Below, one piece after another: positions 13,201 to 26,262 of a stretch of 64,000 nt of DNA. The stretch's first letter is position 1, and the number at the start of each line of letters is the position of its first letter. This stretch comes from Motacilla alba alba (Eukaryota; Chordata; Aves; Passeriformes; Motacillidae): contig NC_052018.1 in the NCBI RefSeq assembly GCF_015832195.1, positions 65,595,666-65,659,665 of the forward strand, read 5' to 3'. Below the pieces are notes generated by a model. It ran no database searches and was not told where the DNA came from. It worked only from the letters and a program-made list of their open reading frames with translations. A program made the translations under genes and the position numbers.

Positions 13201-14681
13201 AATAGGTGTTCAAAACCTGGAATTCAGGCAGTCTCACTCTCATGTCCCCTCCTTCCACGTGCAGAGTACCCCAGCTTCTGTGAAACTGTTGTTCTTCTCA
13301 GTTCCCCAAAGTGCACATCTATTTGTCATGATTTTTTGCACATTTTATTAATTCACACTGTGAATTATAATTATGACTCTTAATCCAAGGAATGTAAGTG
13401 TAGAAAGCTGTTGTGCCTTGCTGGATTTTTTCCTCTCAAATTTTAATAGATATATAAAAAAAAAATCTTCTGAAATAGTAAATAGTAAATCTTCTGAATT
13501 TGACCTTTCTTTATAGCTGTAAGATTCTTTCTTTAGTGTATGTTCTGAAACTGCACACATAGCAAGTTTTTGTTCTTGTCTATCTAAAGATCTGTTCCCA
13601 TGGACTTGGAGCAACCTCAGCTTCTTGCTTAGTGTCTGTGAGTCTTTTAAAGAAAACTTACAGTTTTGCAGAACAGGCATACTTGCTCTCATTGCCTAAT
13701 GTTAGTAATGTCTTACTACTGATATGAGTTATTCAAATGGTGCATTAAATTTACACAAATTCTTCACGGTCATAAAATTTTCTGGAAACATCAGGAGGCT
13801 TCACAGATGTTCAAATGAATAAAAAGAAACTAGGACGGGTCAACAGTGTGAAGAAAAGACAGAGAAGGCATACAACTGTGTGCCTAATCCTCAAACATGT
13901 TCTGTTCTGCAGTTTAACCCATCCCATCTGCAGCACCAGAAGAAATAAACACAACATTTAGGGAAAAATAAGTTTCTTTCTGAGAGCAGGCCATGGCACA
14001 TATTGCCACTCTTCTTCCTCATTTGATCAAATTGTTTTTAATGCTGAACATAAACATTTTCAAAACCATGGCATTTGATGTCATTCAGGTGTAATCTGGA
14101 TCTGGAATGAAATAATAACTTTTAGCAGCTTGTTATGTATTAACATCAGGTAATTTTGTAGCTACATTATCTGCACATACTCTAGGCTCTGAAAGAGAAA
14201 CATTTCATTTCTAAAGAATAAAATAAACAAGGAGCTATTAATTATAGCTGTGCTATGCAGCAGAAAGACCATAGGTTCAAAATACCAAAATAGGGGCTTG
14301 GGTCTTTTCTTAGAATCAAGCTTTCAGCCATGGCATGGGGAAGTGTGAACTGCACACCCACAGGATGCCCAGTAGATATCTAGGAGCTGCACTGATGGAG
14401 GATGCTGAGTTGCAGGAGATTATATCCTTATTTACCCAGAATTTCTTTGGTAGCTGAGTAGAGCTCCTTTTTTGGCTCCATAGAGAGCCCTGAAATAATG
14501 CAGGCAGAAGCACTGGGCTTTTTCTTGAAGGGTTTTGCTGTTGAATTTGCTGTGTCTGATCAGCTGCCTGGATCATCTGAATTGGAAGGCAGCTATTATA
14601 AAATCCTCCGAGCTTGATTTAGGGAGCTCCAGCACAAGTCTTGTTCCCCTTTTACTTCTTGATTTTTGCTGCAAAACATTT

Positions 14682-14687
14682 TCTTAC
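14682..14687. repeat. Target-site duplication, left copy
   Basis: TCTTAC directly before the TGTGATGG start of the LTR; the same six bases follow the LTR at 15268-15273. Confidence 0.6.
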
Positions 14688-15267
14688 TGTGATGGTTTTG
14701 GCTTGGATAGAATTAATTTTCTTCACAGTAGCTGGTGCAGGGCTGCGGTTTGGATTTTGGTATAAATGGTGTTGGTATGCCAGAGATGTTTCCATTACTG
14801 CTGAGCAGGGCTCACACAGAGCCAAGGCCTTTCTGCCTCTCACCCCACTCCATCAGCCAGGGGGCTGGGAGTGCATGTGGAGTCAGGAGGGGACACAGCT
14901 GGCACAGCCGACCCCAGCTGAACACAGGGATACTCCAAACCGTATGGGATCACGCTCAGCATGTAGAGCTGGAGGAGGAAGGAGCAAGGAGGGGACATCT
15001 AAAGTGGTGGTGTTTGTCTTCCGAAGTAATCTACCCATGTGATGGAGCCCTGCTTCCTGGGGATGGCTGAACACCTGCCTGCCCATGGGAAGCAGGGAAA
15101 GAACTCCTTGTTTTGCTTTGCTCATGCATGCAGCCTCTGTTTTCCCCTTCAGCTGGGTGTATCTCAAGCCATGGGTTTTGTCACTGTCCTGATTCTCTCC
15201 TCTGTCTCACTGAGGAGGAAGCGAGCGTCTGTCCGAGGCTGCGTCGGCAGCTGGGGTTAAACCACAC
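14688..15267 (+). mobile_element. Solo LTR of a passerine endogenous retrovirus family
   Basis: About 580 bp opening TGTGATGGTTTTGGCT and closing with GGCTGGGGTTAAACCACA-type sequence (here GCAGCTGGGGTTAAACCACA plus one C). Internal blocks, such as TTACTGCTGAGCAGGGCTCA, GTGATGGAGCCCTGCTTCCT and ATGGCTGAACACCTGCCTGC, match from memory a long terminal repeat dispersed widely in songbird genomes. Six-base direct repeats (TCTTAC) flank it. No gag, pol or env sequence lies on either side, so recombination between the two LTRs of a provirus is the likely origin. The usual TATA region upstream of the second half appears degraded. The internal open frames of up to 133 codons are not viral genes. I cannot assign the exact subfamily without a repeat library. 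Confidence 0.85.
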
Positions 15268-15273
15268 TCTTAC
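15268..15273. repeat. Target-site duplication, right copy
   Basis: TCTTAC directly after the LTR, identical to 14682-14687. A 6-bp duplication is typical of class II-like (beta-retroviral/ERVK) integrases. Confidence 0.6.
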
Positions 15274-18200
15274 ATAACAGGTGACACTTCCCAGAGCTTA
15301 AATCTCAGCACCTTTACACAACTAAACATGTTTTTTGAATCAGCTGCCAAACTTAAGGAAGAAAGCCGCAATAAAAAATTGCCTGGATGGAAATCAAATG
15401 GATGTTTATCTCTGATAAAACAAGCAGACCAACAAACAGGAACATTTTGAACCAATTCAAATGTTCAGCTTTTCCTGTAGGTTAATTGCAAAATGAGAAA
15501 TGATTTTAAAGCCACATAAATATATTTCTTTCTGAAGGCTTTGAAATAATTTATTTACTTTTCCAACATGAAACAATTATTAAAATATCAAATATTTCAT
15601 TGTTCTTATAATTCTGTCCTCTTTGGTTTAACTGGAGCATATTGCTAAATTCACCTTCAAATTCTTTGTTTCTGTCCCCCAAACCTGCCTTCTTACCATA
15701 CAAAAATTAATTTTTCAACTAGGTTTGATTAATGGTCTGAGAGAATAATAAATTGCTCAGCATTATGTAAAAAGTCAAAGCACAACAGTAAACACCATGT
15801 AGGTGCTTTCTATCCAGTTCCAGCAGATGCATGCAAAGAACAGGTGGATTCTCTTGTATTCATGCTATTTTCCACATTATCTGTTCTTGCACCCTGAAAT
15901 GCAAGTCACTGTGCACTGTTGACTGTAGGCAGGCAACAAATAGGAATGCAAGTCTCTCGTAGCTCAGCAAAATACATGGTAAAGTGAGAAAAGAGAAGAT
16001 TTTTAACCATCAACGCATTTTCATTTGACTCAAATAGACAGGACAAGAAAAGGATTTTCGCATGGTAAACTGAGCCAAATGTAATTTTATGTCACTTGTG
16101 ATACACGATATAAAGATTGTAATCTGTTCATGTGAAAGTAAGAGAAAAGAGACAGATAAAATATTCCAGGCTGGGAATTGCAAAGCAAACCTTTAGTCTT
16201 GTAGAAATATTATTAGAATATTAATATGATAAGACCACGGTTTCATTGCAAACTCTAAGGTATTTAAAGACTCGTGATATTTTTTTAACATGCTATCCAT
16301 CAAAATTCACAGTGAATGAGGCAAGATTCCCAGCTACTGCTGGAGGGGACAGTGACAGAGGCCTGAGGATTCCTTGTCAGTGCTTCTGAAACCCATGACT
16401 GCGTGACAGGAATAACCTCTCATCATCTCAGGAAAGAGCCTTTAGGAAACATCTTCCTCATCTGACTTCTCTGAGCCTCTGCTGATTTATGCCTGATGGG
16501 AAACAGGTCTTGTGTCATGTGAAGTCCTTGCAATGATCAGAAGAGGTTTGCAGCTGAACTTACAAAAGAAATGGGATAGATGTTGTTTCGTCATTTTTTT
16601 GCCTAATATTCTGCTCTTTCACCACATTGATGGCCTGGAGTTGTCTCCTTGAGCTACCACCACTATTTCTAATTTCCAAAAAGAAAAATTCAGTGTTCTT
16701 TGCTACTGAAAGAATTGTGAAGAAATAAAGAGAAAATTGTTTATCTGCTCTTTACTCTGACACAAGGGTGTCTAGTGAGTCATCTAAATTCAGATTGAAG
16801 TCTAGAGAGCCCACTGTACTGCAGGAGCTGTTTCTCCATGGCATTCACAGTCTAACATTATCTGTCTGTCCCAATTTGGTAAGTTTTATATTATTCAGTG
16901 AGTCTGACTACAGGACTATGTATTTGTCACTGAGATCAAATGAAATTATATGCATTACAAGGGAAATAAGCCCATCAGATGAAGACATAAAAATACCCTA
17001 TTCATGTGGTATGAATACTTTCTAGAATTTGAGGATTCTTTTCAAAAGAAAGGTACTTGGAATCTCCACCTCAGTTTGGTCCTTGGCTCAGAAAAGGGTT
17101 TCAATGATTTCTGTATAAACATTAAAATTAACCATTTGAGTTCATACAGCTGAGGCCAGTTTGATTCTTCATCCTATTAATCCTAACTCAGATTTATCAT
17201 AACCTTCTTACCTAAAGATCTACAAAAGATTGATGGATTGAAGTTTATGTGGAAATACAGCTGTTCTGAGGCTCAGTCACAAAAAGTACAATGAAATAAG
17301 TGCAGCGAAGGCAGAAAAGTCAGAATGTCTATTTCTCATAATTTCCTATTACTTTGAGCATTATGTACATCCTGAATAGAAAATATATTCTCCATGAAAC
17401 AGATTTTTGAAAATGCCAATTCAAAAATGTAAAAAAAAATTAAATATTTTTGACATTTAAGAATGAATAGTTCTCATTTTAAGTCAATAGGACATAGAAT
17501 TGTGAAATTCTTGCTCAAAGCCTTCATGTTTCCACTCCATCCTGTAGGCTGTTCTCTTCCCTGTGACCTACCTCTTGGCACTCACTGCAGCTTTCCCATA
17601 AATCCCATAGTGCACCTTGGCCCCTAGGATATGTGAGGCATTTATACTAGCAGTCTCAAATTACTCAGGGAAAAATTTATCAGGAACTGAATATTGTATT
17701 TAAGATGTATTTTGCCTAGAAATCCCAGGTCAGCAGAGTAACCTGAGCAGAGGTTTGCACTCCACCTCCTGGCATTGCCTTGTGAGCCCCTAATTACGTG
17801 TGATGCTGTCTGTAGTACAGAGCCAGTCCAGCTCATGTACAGGTTTAATTTTTAGGAAAACATTTCTTCTCTTTGACTTGTGTTCAGATCAGTCTTTTAC
17901 CCCAAGCAGGGGATTTAATGAAGAGCTCTGCATCGTTCTGCAAAGGCCAAAGGTGAAGTCTGTGTGTGCCTGGCTCTCAGCAGCAGTGCAACAGGCACCC
18001 CTCGAGGAGGGCAGTCAGCAGCTCTTAGGGACGTGTGCTTGGCTCTGCTGGGCTGCCTGCTTGGCAGCCCTTTCCTTTAGGAAACGAATGCAGTGGGCAT
18101 GGACATCCCAGGAGACAAAACCTAGTCTGGAAACTCTCATCCCTGGTTGTGCGAAGGGGTGACTCAGAGCCCCTTCATGAAATCTTATCATGCTCTAATC

Positions 18201-18851
18201 TAATTTAGCAGTTCCCTGACTCAGAGATTGCTGGAACAATATGTCAGAAAAGCAGCAGTTACTGTCCCACACCTTGCCACACAAGGTGGTTAATGATCAC
18301 TGAAATTAGGAACCAGCCCAGCACCTTTTCCACTGGTAGCAACTGAGACTCAATAAATCTTTTATGTATGATAGCAAACAACCTCCATCAGTAAAACAAT
18401 TCTGTTACTCTTTTTTCTTTTTCATAGGCCAATTTTTCAGTTGTGAAATACATTGCAGTCTTGGAAAACTTCCTCTGGGAAATAATTTAAGCAACTATTT
18501 GGGCCTGACGCCTTCTTTTTTTTACACAAGCCACCCATCCACAATTTCCTTAATAAAGGACATCACATTAATTCATATAAATGCAAACATTTCCTATGCC
18601 AGTGTCTTCTTAACAAGAGCAACAAAAGTCTTCTGAGTAAAAACTGAACAAGAAACCAAGCCTATCCTCTGCTCCAGTATTAGTAACACCACAGGTTCCT
18701 CTTTTGGAGCTTTACCAAGGGGCCTTACAGCCACAGCATAGAGTTAAGGTTGAGACCAGCAGCAGATCAAGGCATGGCTCACTTGGCAAGTGGCTCTGGA
18801 ATTCAAATTTGGGAACCAGTACAGCAACCTGGAAAATGGTTAAGGAATTAA

Positions 18852-18903
18852 GGAAAAAAAACCAAACAAAACAAAACAAAACAAAAAAACCCAAAAAAAC
18901 CCC
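18852..18903 (+). repeat. A-rich (CAAAA)n-like simple repeat
   Basis: A run of about 50 bases of AAAAACC, CAAAA units and AAAAAACCC. It could be the decayed poly(A) tail of a retrocopy, but nothing retrocopy-like is recognisable upstream. Confidence 0.7.
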
Positions 18904-21691
18904 AATCTCATAAATGCAATCAAGATGTTTATTTTAAGTTTCATTAGTGCTGGTAAACATAGATTCTGGAGAACTGGAGATTGGCTGGTGGAGATCCAGA
19001 ATATTTATGTGTTGTGTGCAAGAGCTGAAGCACCTCTTCCCTCACCTCTGTGCCTAGCACACCATGTCTCCAGAAAAAAAAGGCAGGAATGGGAAAGAAC
19101 ATCCTGTATTTTTCCTGTCAGATGCAGGACCCTTCTGCTCAGACCCCAGCAATCAGTGCAAGGAACAAATCCTAATGTGGAGTTTGTATTAGGGCACGTT
19201 TTAGTAGCTTGCTTTTCAGGTTCTTGTTTGCAATGAGCCTCTTGGTGCTGAAGGCAGCATGCACTGCTTACACAGCAGCTTCCAAAGGCTGACCTGGTAC
19301 AAGCTGAGATACTGAGAGACTGGGAGGTACTGACACCTTTGGAAGGGGTAGGGAAGAGTGGAATGTTTATCACAGACTGTGTACCAAAGAGGCTTTCCTG
19401 CCCCTTAGTGCGAAAAGAGATTTTGATGAAGCACCCAGTAAGGCTGCTAGAACCAGAAGGCTTTGGAAGTGTCTGACACCAAATGATGGCTTAACAGGCC
19501 TTCACACCAGTATGCAACAGGCCTGAGAGCTCCCTTTTCCCATGCACAGCTCACTGATTTACAGCTGCACTGGCAGCAGAGCGGCCACAGCTGAGTGCCA
19601 GAGGAGCTGATCTGAAAAACACCTGAAGCACCAGAGCAGTGACCCACAGACACTCCCACAGGAGACTGTGGTAATCTCCTCCTGTTGGCAGTGGAGAGAG
19701 CAGACCTCAAGCCAAAAAATTATCTGATAGAGGAAGGTCCAGCTGTGTCTTCCCTTTCCTTTAGTGTATATATGAACTCTCTGGGAAAAGTAACAAGGAA
19801 ATACTGAGTACTGCAATAGTAGTAGACAGGCAATATTCAGCTTCACTTTGCTGTAACAGCAAATCCAGTTGGTGATGTGGAAGAGATGATCTCCAGCCAC
19901 AGGAGCTGTTAACTTGAATGTGACATCCTCTGGTGCTCAGTTCCTGACCAAGTGAAGCCATGCTGCTAGAGTTGCTGAAAACAGCACCAACCAGAAGTAC
20001 TGAACTTCCCCCTCTGGTAAACGAGGGACAGAAATCCAGCAACATCTCTGGTTCAAGGCTGGGGCTAAGATTCCAAGAAGGTGATCATGCCAGGAAGCAT
20101 TTTAATTATATTGGCCAGGGTGAAAAAACCCTGATACCTTCTATCCAACCTTTGCAATTATTTGTACAACCTCTGGTATTTTGCCAAACGAAGGGAAGAT
20201 TATTTCTTGTGTTTGCAGAGTTTGCAGAGGGAGAGCTCCAGCTCTCTGTTTACCACTGAGTCACCCCCTTCACATCAACCTGACCAATCCACGTGCAGCT
20301 GCAGCCAGTTCCTTCCACCTCGGCAGCAGCAGCTCCCTCTCACTGCCAGCTAACCCCTGGCACAGAGCTCTGCAAATGCTCTTCCCACATTGCAGACAGA
20401 AAGTTCCTGCTGGTTTAGGAGCAGTTCTCACTGTAACTGAAGCAGCTGATGATGGTTTTTATATACTAATTGTCATCCAAATTGTCTCAGTGGCTATTTG
20501 TTTTAACTTTATATGCTGGAGTGGATTGTGAGCTGCAGGATGTAGAGAAGTAGGCTAAATAAATTTCTGCTTCGAATGGATGAATTGTATATAAGAAGAG
20601 TTCAACTGAGAAACAAAAATGCAACCATATGGTGTATCTAACTCAGAAAGTCTCAAAAATTTAGGCCCAGGTACAAAGGAAGTGCATCTAAAATACAGCT
20701 TTTCCCTTCTAAATATTCATCATCTTCATCCCCAATTTTCATACTAGTTCACTAACTGTTCTTTTGGAACAGAGGCTGAGCCTGTAATTATCAAATGATG
20801 CATGCCCTGGCTCACGGTAGACTGAGGCTGGAACTCCCAAGGGATGGGAGACAATTGCTCAGCACCCATTACAGTTTCACTGACACTTAGAAGAATTGGT
20901 GCAATTAGAAATTGCAAGACACAGGAAATTATCAAGCTGACTCCAGGAATCCATGGAGGCTAATTTTAATCTTCTTGAAGGTAGGTTTTCCTGCAGAACA
21001 GAAATCTGGGAGCAGATGCTGCCCTAGAGAGCTCAAATATTTTTCTTGGAAGAAACCCTATGCTCCCTGCTAAATAGTTAGCAGGGGTCTGATCTGTCTC
21101 TTCTTTCTGCAAACATCCTAGTGTTTACAGCAATGTCACAATGTTAAGTATTACTGTACCAAATCCACATGTCCAAAGTCATGAAAAACTTCTATGAAGG
21201 CAGCAGGAATTCATCTCTGGATAAGGCAAGCTGCAGCTTGCTCTAGGTGGATGTAACCAGAGCCACAGTTTACTCTCAGTTGCACTGGCACAAGCACGAC
21301 AAAACTCCATAAAGCTCCAGATTTACTGACTGACTGACAGCAAGATATGTCCCTAGATACTGAAACATACCCAAGGGAACCAACTTGTTTGAACATCTCA
21401 TTGGAAATGGCCAGTAGCACACCTTGCCTTTTGATCTTTCACTCCAGCTGTCACTTCTGTTTTGCTTTTAACTGTTGGAAGTCCACATTTTCCCTTTCCC
21501 TTTGCCATTTAAATGGCTAACAATTTTTGTTCTATTAACATACCATCTTCCTTATTCAGGATGCCATGGATAGCTAAGCAAAGGAAAACTAGATGTAGCA
21601 ATAATTTCTTGTGTGTGCTAGAAAGTTTCTCCCCCCCAGGCATTATCCATGCACTCCCACTTTGCTTATTGCAGTTCTACTTCACACATCC

Positions 21692-22010
21692 CTGTGGTGG
21701 GAATAGAGTATAAGAAATGTGTAAAAAGCAGCTTTACCCCCAAAGAGTTGCAGCCAGGCCAATTATCCAAGATCAGAAACAGGCTTGACTCACAGCTGTA
21801 ACCAATAAGGAAGAACAGTCCTATAAGACAGGGAGAACTGGGACCTAGAGTCAGTTGCTGTCTGGGCTTTGAAGAAGAAGGAGCAGTGTTGAGAAGAACT
21901 ACCCATGAGAAATCACTGAGAAGGTATGGGACTCTTGCAATAAGATAACAATGCTTTTTCAATGAGAACACAACACATCCCCCTCCCACCCTTCCTGAAT
22001 GAGGATTACA
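21692..22010 (+). mobile_element. Possible LTR fragment with CCAAT and TATA-like boxes
   Basis: Starting at TGTGGTGGGAATAGAG the sequence carries two CCAAT motifs (CCAATTATCC and TAACCAATAAGG), then CTATAAGACAGGGAG at TATA-like spacing, then an R-like stretch (TCAGTTGCTGTCTGGGC). This order resembles the U3-R part of a retroviral LTR. I could not find matching terminal repeats or a target duplication, and I do not recognise the family, so the call is tentative. Confidence 0.25.
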
Positions 22011-22479
22011 GGTCCAAGTCATGCACTCACAGCTCCTTGAGACAGAGGCTCTCTGCAGGGTCTTGTGGAATTGACACAGGGACCATCCTGTGCAAAATCA
22101 GCCAGGAGGGATTCAGGAGGCAGATTCGGACTCAGCCTTCAGTCATGCCATGGGCAATAGATCCCCACCTGCCCAAAGCCAAAAGGGCTTTCTGACTCCT
22201 TCCCAGCCAAACCTCAATATGAAATGGATGTTTTCAGGGTGATTCCACTGAAACTCCACCTTTCCTTTCTGACCCTGTACATCACATTACAGTATTTGGA
22301 GCAGAAGGGATATGTCTCTCTCCAGCAAGGTGTAAGTGTACTGCATTAGTGCAAGTGCTGGTACAGGTGATGCCATAAGGTGCTCCCACCATAACACGCT
22401 GTAATGAAAGCTTGCATCTCACCCACACCAGCTACTGAATCAACCAGACTCCACTGTGCACTTTCAGTGCAATCATCTT

Positions 22480-23357
22480 TTAACAACTGCACCCCAAAGA
22501 GCCTTGGTGCCTTCCTCTTGCACTCTTCACACTTTGCTGTTTGTTTGTTCCATGGTGTAACAGATGTGTAAAAGCCTTGGATGCAGTGGTTTTGACGGAT
22601 GTCCTGCCCTTTTGATAGGAAATCTTTATCTCCTGCCTATTTACACCCAAGTACTTCAGTATTAGGTCATAACATGCTCTCTGGTCTGTTAATAGCTGTG
22701 GTGTTTTTCCCAAGGTCACACTTTTCCCCCCATTATTGCTAGAACTGATACCTCTTGAGGAAGCCTGGCTGCTCAGTGCAGGACAGCTGTCTAAAGCTGT
22801 CAGCCAAGCGTGGGGGACATGGAAGACAATCCAGCTCTGCCTGCACACAACACTCAGGGAGCATTGCAGGGAACGCAGCAATTCACAGGAGTCTCTGTGG
22901 AGCTGCATCAATAGACAATAAATGCCACAGTCAGAGCAGGAACAGGATCCCCTTGTGTGCCAGCAGGCACCATGCGCGACAGCTTGTGCTGAATGGCTCC
23001 AGCGCAGCATGCCAGCAGCCCTGGGCATGCGGGCACATGCCAGGGCCAGCACCGTGCCAGTGCTGGCTGCCCCTGGCCCGGGTTGGTGAGCCTGCTCCCC
23101 CATGGAACGGGGCAGCCTGCGGCTCCATCTCCACTCTGCTGCCATCTGGCTTTGGGCAAGTCCCTTCACCACCCTCATGTCCTTTGCAGCTTGTGTGCAG
23201 TGTGGTGGCAGGTTGTCCCTCCCTGTATAACTGCTCCACAGACCACGTAACTCCACAGAAAATACCCTACTGTGATTTGTACTTTGGATTATACCCCACT
23301 TGTGCAGTGCCAGGAAAAATAAGGCCCCGCTGCAGTACTATCTTAAAATTCAGTTAA
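22480..23357. other. GC-richer patch with overlapping open frames on both strands
   Basis: A minus-strand frame of 258 codons (22480-23256) overlaps a plus-strand frame of 200 codons (22755-23357), with further frames of 80-100 codons. The core (22,930-23,160) is markedly richer in G+C and CpG than its surroundings, which lowers stop-codon density and lengthens chance frames. Translations are Cys-, Ala-, Gly- and Pro-rich and match nothing I know; no splice or promoter signal supports a gene. A decayed repeat or a small former CpG-rich element is as likely. Confidence 0.3.
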
Positions 23358-25969
23358 GATCTTTTTTCAATATAATTTCTCATGCTTTGTCAAAAAGTTT
23401 GGTTTTATGAAATGTATCAGCTATTTTCTTTATTCTTTAGGTTCTATCTAGGTATAACTAAGTGCACATTTTTTTTATATTTTATTAAATTTTGAAAAAT
23501 CTTAAAAGGAATTATAAACAGTAACACATGAACTGCGATATACCAAAGGGCCAAAGAGGCCTCCTAATTATACCACTCTCTTAAAAATAGTTTGTATATA
23601 TTGGGATTGACCAGGACTGATTTACAGTTCTAGGAAGGAAAATATGATACAACTGATCCAACAGATAACTTTATCAAGGAGATGTCACAGGCTTGGTCTC
23701 CATGGAGCAGGAGACTGTAATGAAGAACTGCTGTAGGGAAGAGTGAGCTGTTTCCAGAAGTCAGCAGTTTTGGACCTGGCTTCAACCAACCACATTGGTT
23801 GGACAGAATAATTAGGGACCCCTGTGCTTCTACACATATTGTTTTGCAGTTCTGAATAACAATTATTTACATATTTGCAGAGCATTCCTATCAGCTGATA
23901 CTATTTAGAAGGTAACCTCTATCAAACAATTCAGTTACACACTGAGGAATAGGAACACAAATGATTAAGCTCTGTCTCTCAGAAGGGGCACCAGCTATTC
24001 TTCCACAAACCAGGAAGATGGAAAGAAAAGGTAATGAATGTTACATCAGTCAGTGTTATTTCAGTAGCAGGTTAATTTAAGACAAAAATTTATGTTCGCA
24101 AAGGCTTTGAAATAGCTGCAAAGCTCAACAGACACTATGATGTAATTTTGAGAGCAAACTCTGAGTGCAAAAGAAAGGCTATTGATGGGAATGTTAACTT
24201 ACTCAGAGACCAAGAGAACACAAGGTTGTAGATTTATTCATACCTGATAATTTTCAAATAAAATTTAGCTTTGCTACTTTCTAAATAAATTATTTCATTG
24301 AAATTACAATAGCTATCTAAAGCAACGAAACACAGAGGTAATCAAAATACTCTTTTCTTGGCTTATCATCTAGGAATTTCAGTTTTGAAACATAACTGAA
24401 CACTGTTCTTTTCTGTGGGTTGGTTTCTGAAAGTCACTAATTTGCTGCTGCAAAAGCTGATTAGTTTCAGTGTTCTGTTACTTGAACAATTAAATTACAG
24501 GACATGAAATTGCTTGCAAATTCCTGGCAAAATATCTGTTAGTATGCAGTTATATGAAAGAAAACATTTCTATCCAAATGTGTGTAATTATAGACTTAAG
24601 TCCAGGGTTGTGGCTTTGGACTTTAAAACCTCTCCATAGAATCAAGGGCCCCCAAAAATGGCCAAAAGGTGTCCTGTGCCCAACAACAGGTTTCCTGAAG
24701 TATGGAGAGTGGAAACTTAAATACTACTCAGAAAACCTTTCCTCTCTATTTTAGAACCAAATCCCCCAGGATAGGGCTGGACACCCCTCTCTACCATTCC
24801 CCCACTCTCACATTTGTCCTCTGTGTTACAGCAGCAGCAGCTGTAAGTAAGCAGAAGTAAAACCTCCCTCACCTCATTTGCTTTGGTGTTTCATGTCCTC
24901 TAAATCTATTTTAGAGGCTTTTAATAAGAGCTGTAAATGATTCAGGGTCACTCACCTTTGTTAAGAACAAGTAACAGAAAAGAAATGCACGCTCCACAGG
25001 GAGAAAAGAAAAGCCCCACCAAACAGTGGCAGCTTGTTGATGAAGGAAGCGTATGTTAAGAATTCTAGAAACTTTAGAGGAAATCTATGCTTACAAGATG
25101 TTTGAAGATTACAGTACACAAAAGGAGAGATTCTCCAGAATTCCCCAAGTGGCAATTACAAAGTCCACTGTCTTGCCCCTTCAGAGACACTTGTTACTTT
25201 ACAGCTGAAGTGATTAATTACCTTGCCTCTATTAAGCAAAACTTGCCTGTTTGGGTCAGGGAGGTTAATCTATAAAAGTATATATTACAAGTTTGAACCA
25301 CTATCCTTCACAAATCCACAACAAACGTTTGACTGAGGAATCTTATAACTTAGTGCACATTAAAACATGTATCCCAGGGGCTAAAACTTTTCAATATTAA
25401 CATTTGTTCAAGCACTGCAAAGCCCTGTGTGTTCAGAGCCCAAGAACTTTCAGTAAGAAAGTGACTAATATCTCAAATCTGGAACACAAAAATGTGCCAC
25501 TGCATTTAGATGAACATTTAGCTCCAGTGAATAGGCTATACTTGCAATCTTTCATCCTTTGTTTATTCATTGCCCGTATCAGTGACTCATTCCTCCCACA
25601 GAAAAATCAGCAGAAGGGCACTCAGAGGAACATTTTACAACTATTCCTCATTTGTCCCCCTCCACCTCCTCCAACTCCATCTAGTACAGATTCCACCTCC
25701 GCTGCAGCACGTGCAACAGCAGTAGATGAATGGATCACCTGGTCTCTAGTCTGGCTGGAGGTGAAGTGCTCTGGGCTTTCTACCTCGGTGACAGGAATTG
25801 TAGGATAGAATGTCTTTTAACCAGATCTGCTTACAAGATCTAACAATGGGGGCAGCAGTTACCTGTATATGTCCACAAGTCCTACGTTAGTGCATTAAGA
25901 TTTTGTAGCAGGCTAGAAGAGAAACAACACATTTCAATAATACTACTTATAATAAATATAATTGAGGTT

Positions 25970-26262
25970 AGACTAGAAGTTTGTAGTTTCCTGGGTCTTC
26001 CCTCATGTCCTTCTTGTAAACTGGAAGAACATTAATTAGCTTCCAGTCCTTCCTTGACCTTCCCAGGGGAAGGGACCTTCCCAGACCTTTGGTACATGAT
26101 CAAGAGGGGTTCTTCCATATTATACACCCATTTCTTCAGAATGCTGGGATGAATCCCATCAGGCTCCATGGACTTGTGAATACTCAGCCCTAAAATGTCA
26201 GCATTCACAAATGGAAAGTCACTGTTCTCACACTTGTGAGCCTCCATCTCAGGAGACTCCAA
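25970..26262 (-). mobile_element. Old CR1 LINE fragment, reverse-transcriptase region
   Basis: The minus-strand translation contains HKSMEPDGIHPSILKK, followed by PLLIMYQRSGKVPSPGKVKEG and a continuation resembling DPGNYK. This matches in order the CR1 ORF2 segment just upstream of the RT fingers. The copy is diverged, with a changed Trp/Arg region, and has neither the 5' part nor the catalytic palm motif. It is an ancient, inert fragment; edges are approximate. Confidence 0.8.

Larger units (their letters stand above)
1223..14681. other. Intergenic sequence without a recognisable gene
   Basis: About 13 kb of AT-rich DNA in which every open frame is short and unlike any protein I know. It contains an AT-rich tract near 3.8 kb, A-rich runs near 8.0 kb, and two open frames listed separately or under rejected items (minus strand, 9643-10209 and 4327-4589). 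I see no RNA gene and no CpG island. Confidence 0.5.
15274..25969. other. Intergenic sequence without a recognisable gene
   Basis: About 10.7 kb with only short open frames, apart from the GC-richer patch listed separately. There are minor microsatellite-like runs, for example a (TGAC)n run of 3 to 4 units near 21,326. I see no exon series, no RNA gene and no conserved protein. Confidence 0.5.

Noticed and set aside
14641..15260. Frames of up to 133 codons within the LTR
   Set aside because: LTRs do not encode protein here; the frames fall entirely inside the repeat.
19005..20531. Several 90-120 codon frames on both strands
   Set aside because: Mutually overlapping, with low-complexity Ser/Cys-rich translations, no recognisable domain and no exon structure.
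23140..23215. MIR SINE-like string (CTTTGGGCAAGTCCCTTCACC)
   Set aside because: Only a short block resembles the MIR core; the flanking sequence does not continue the match.
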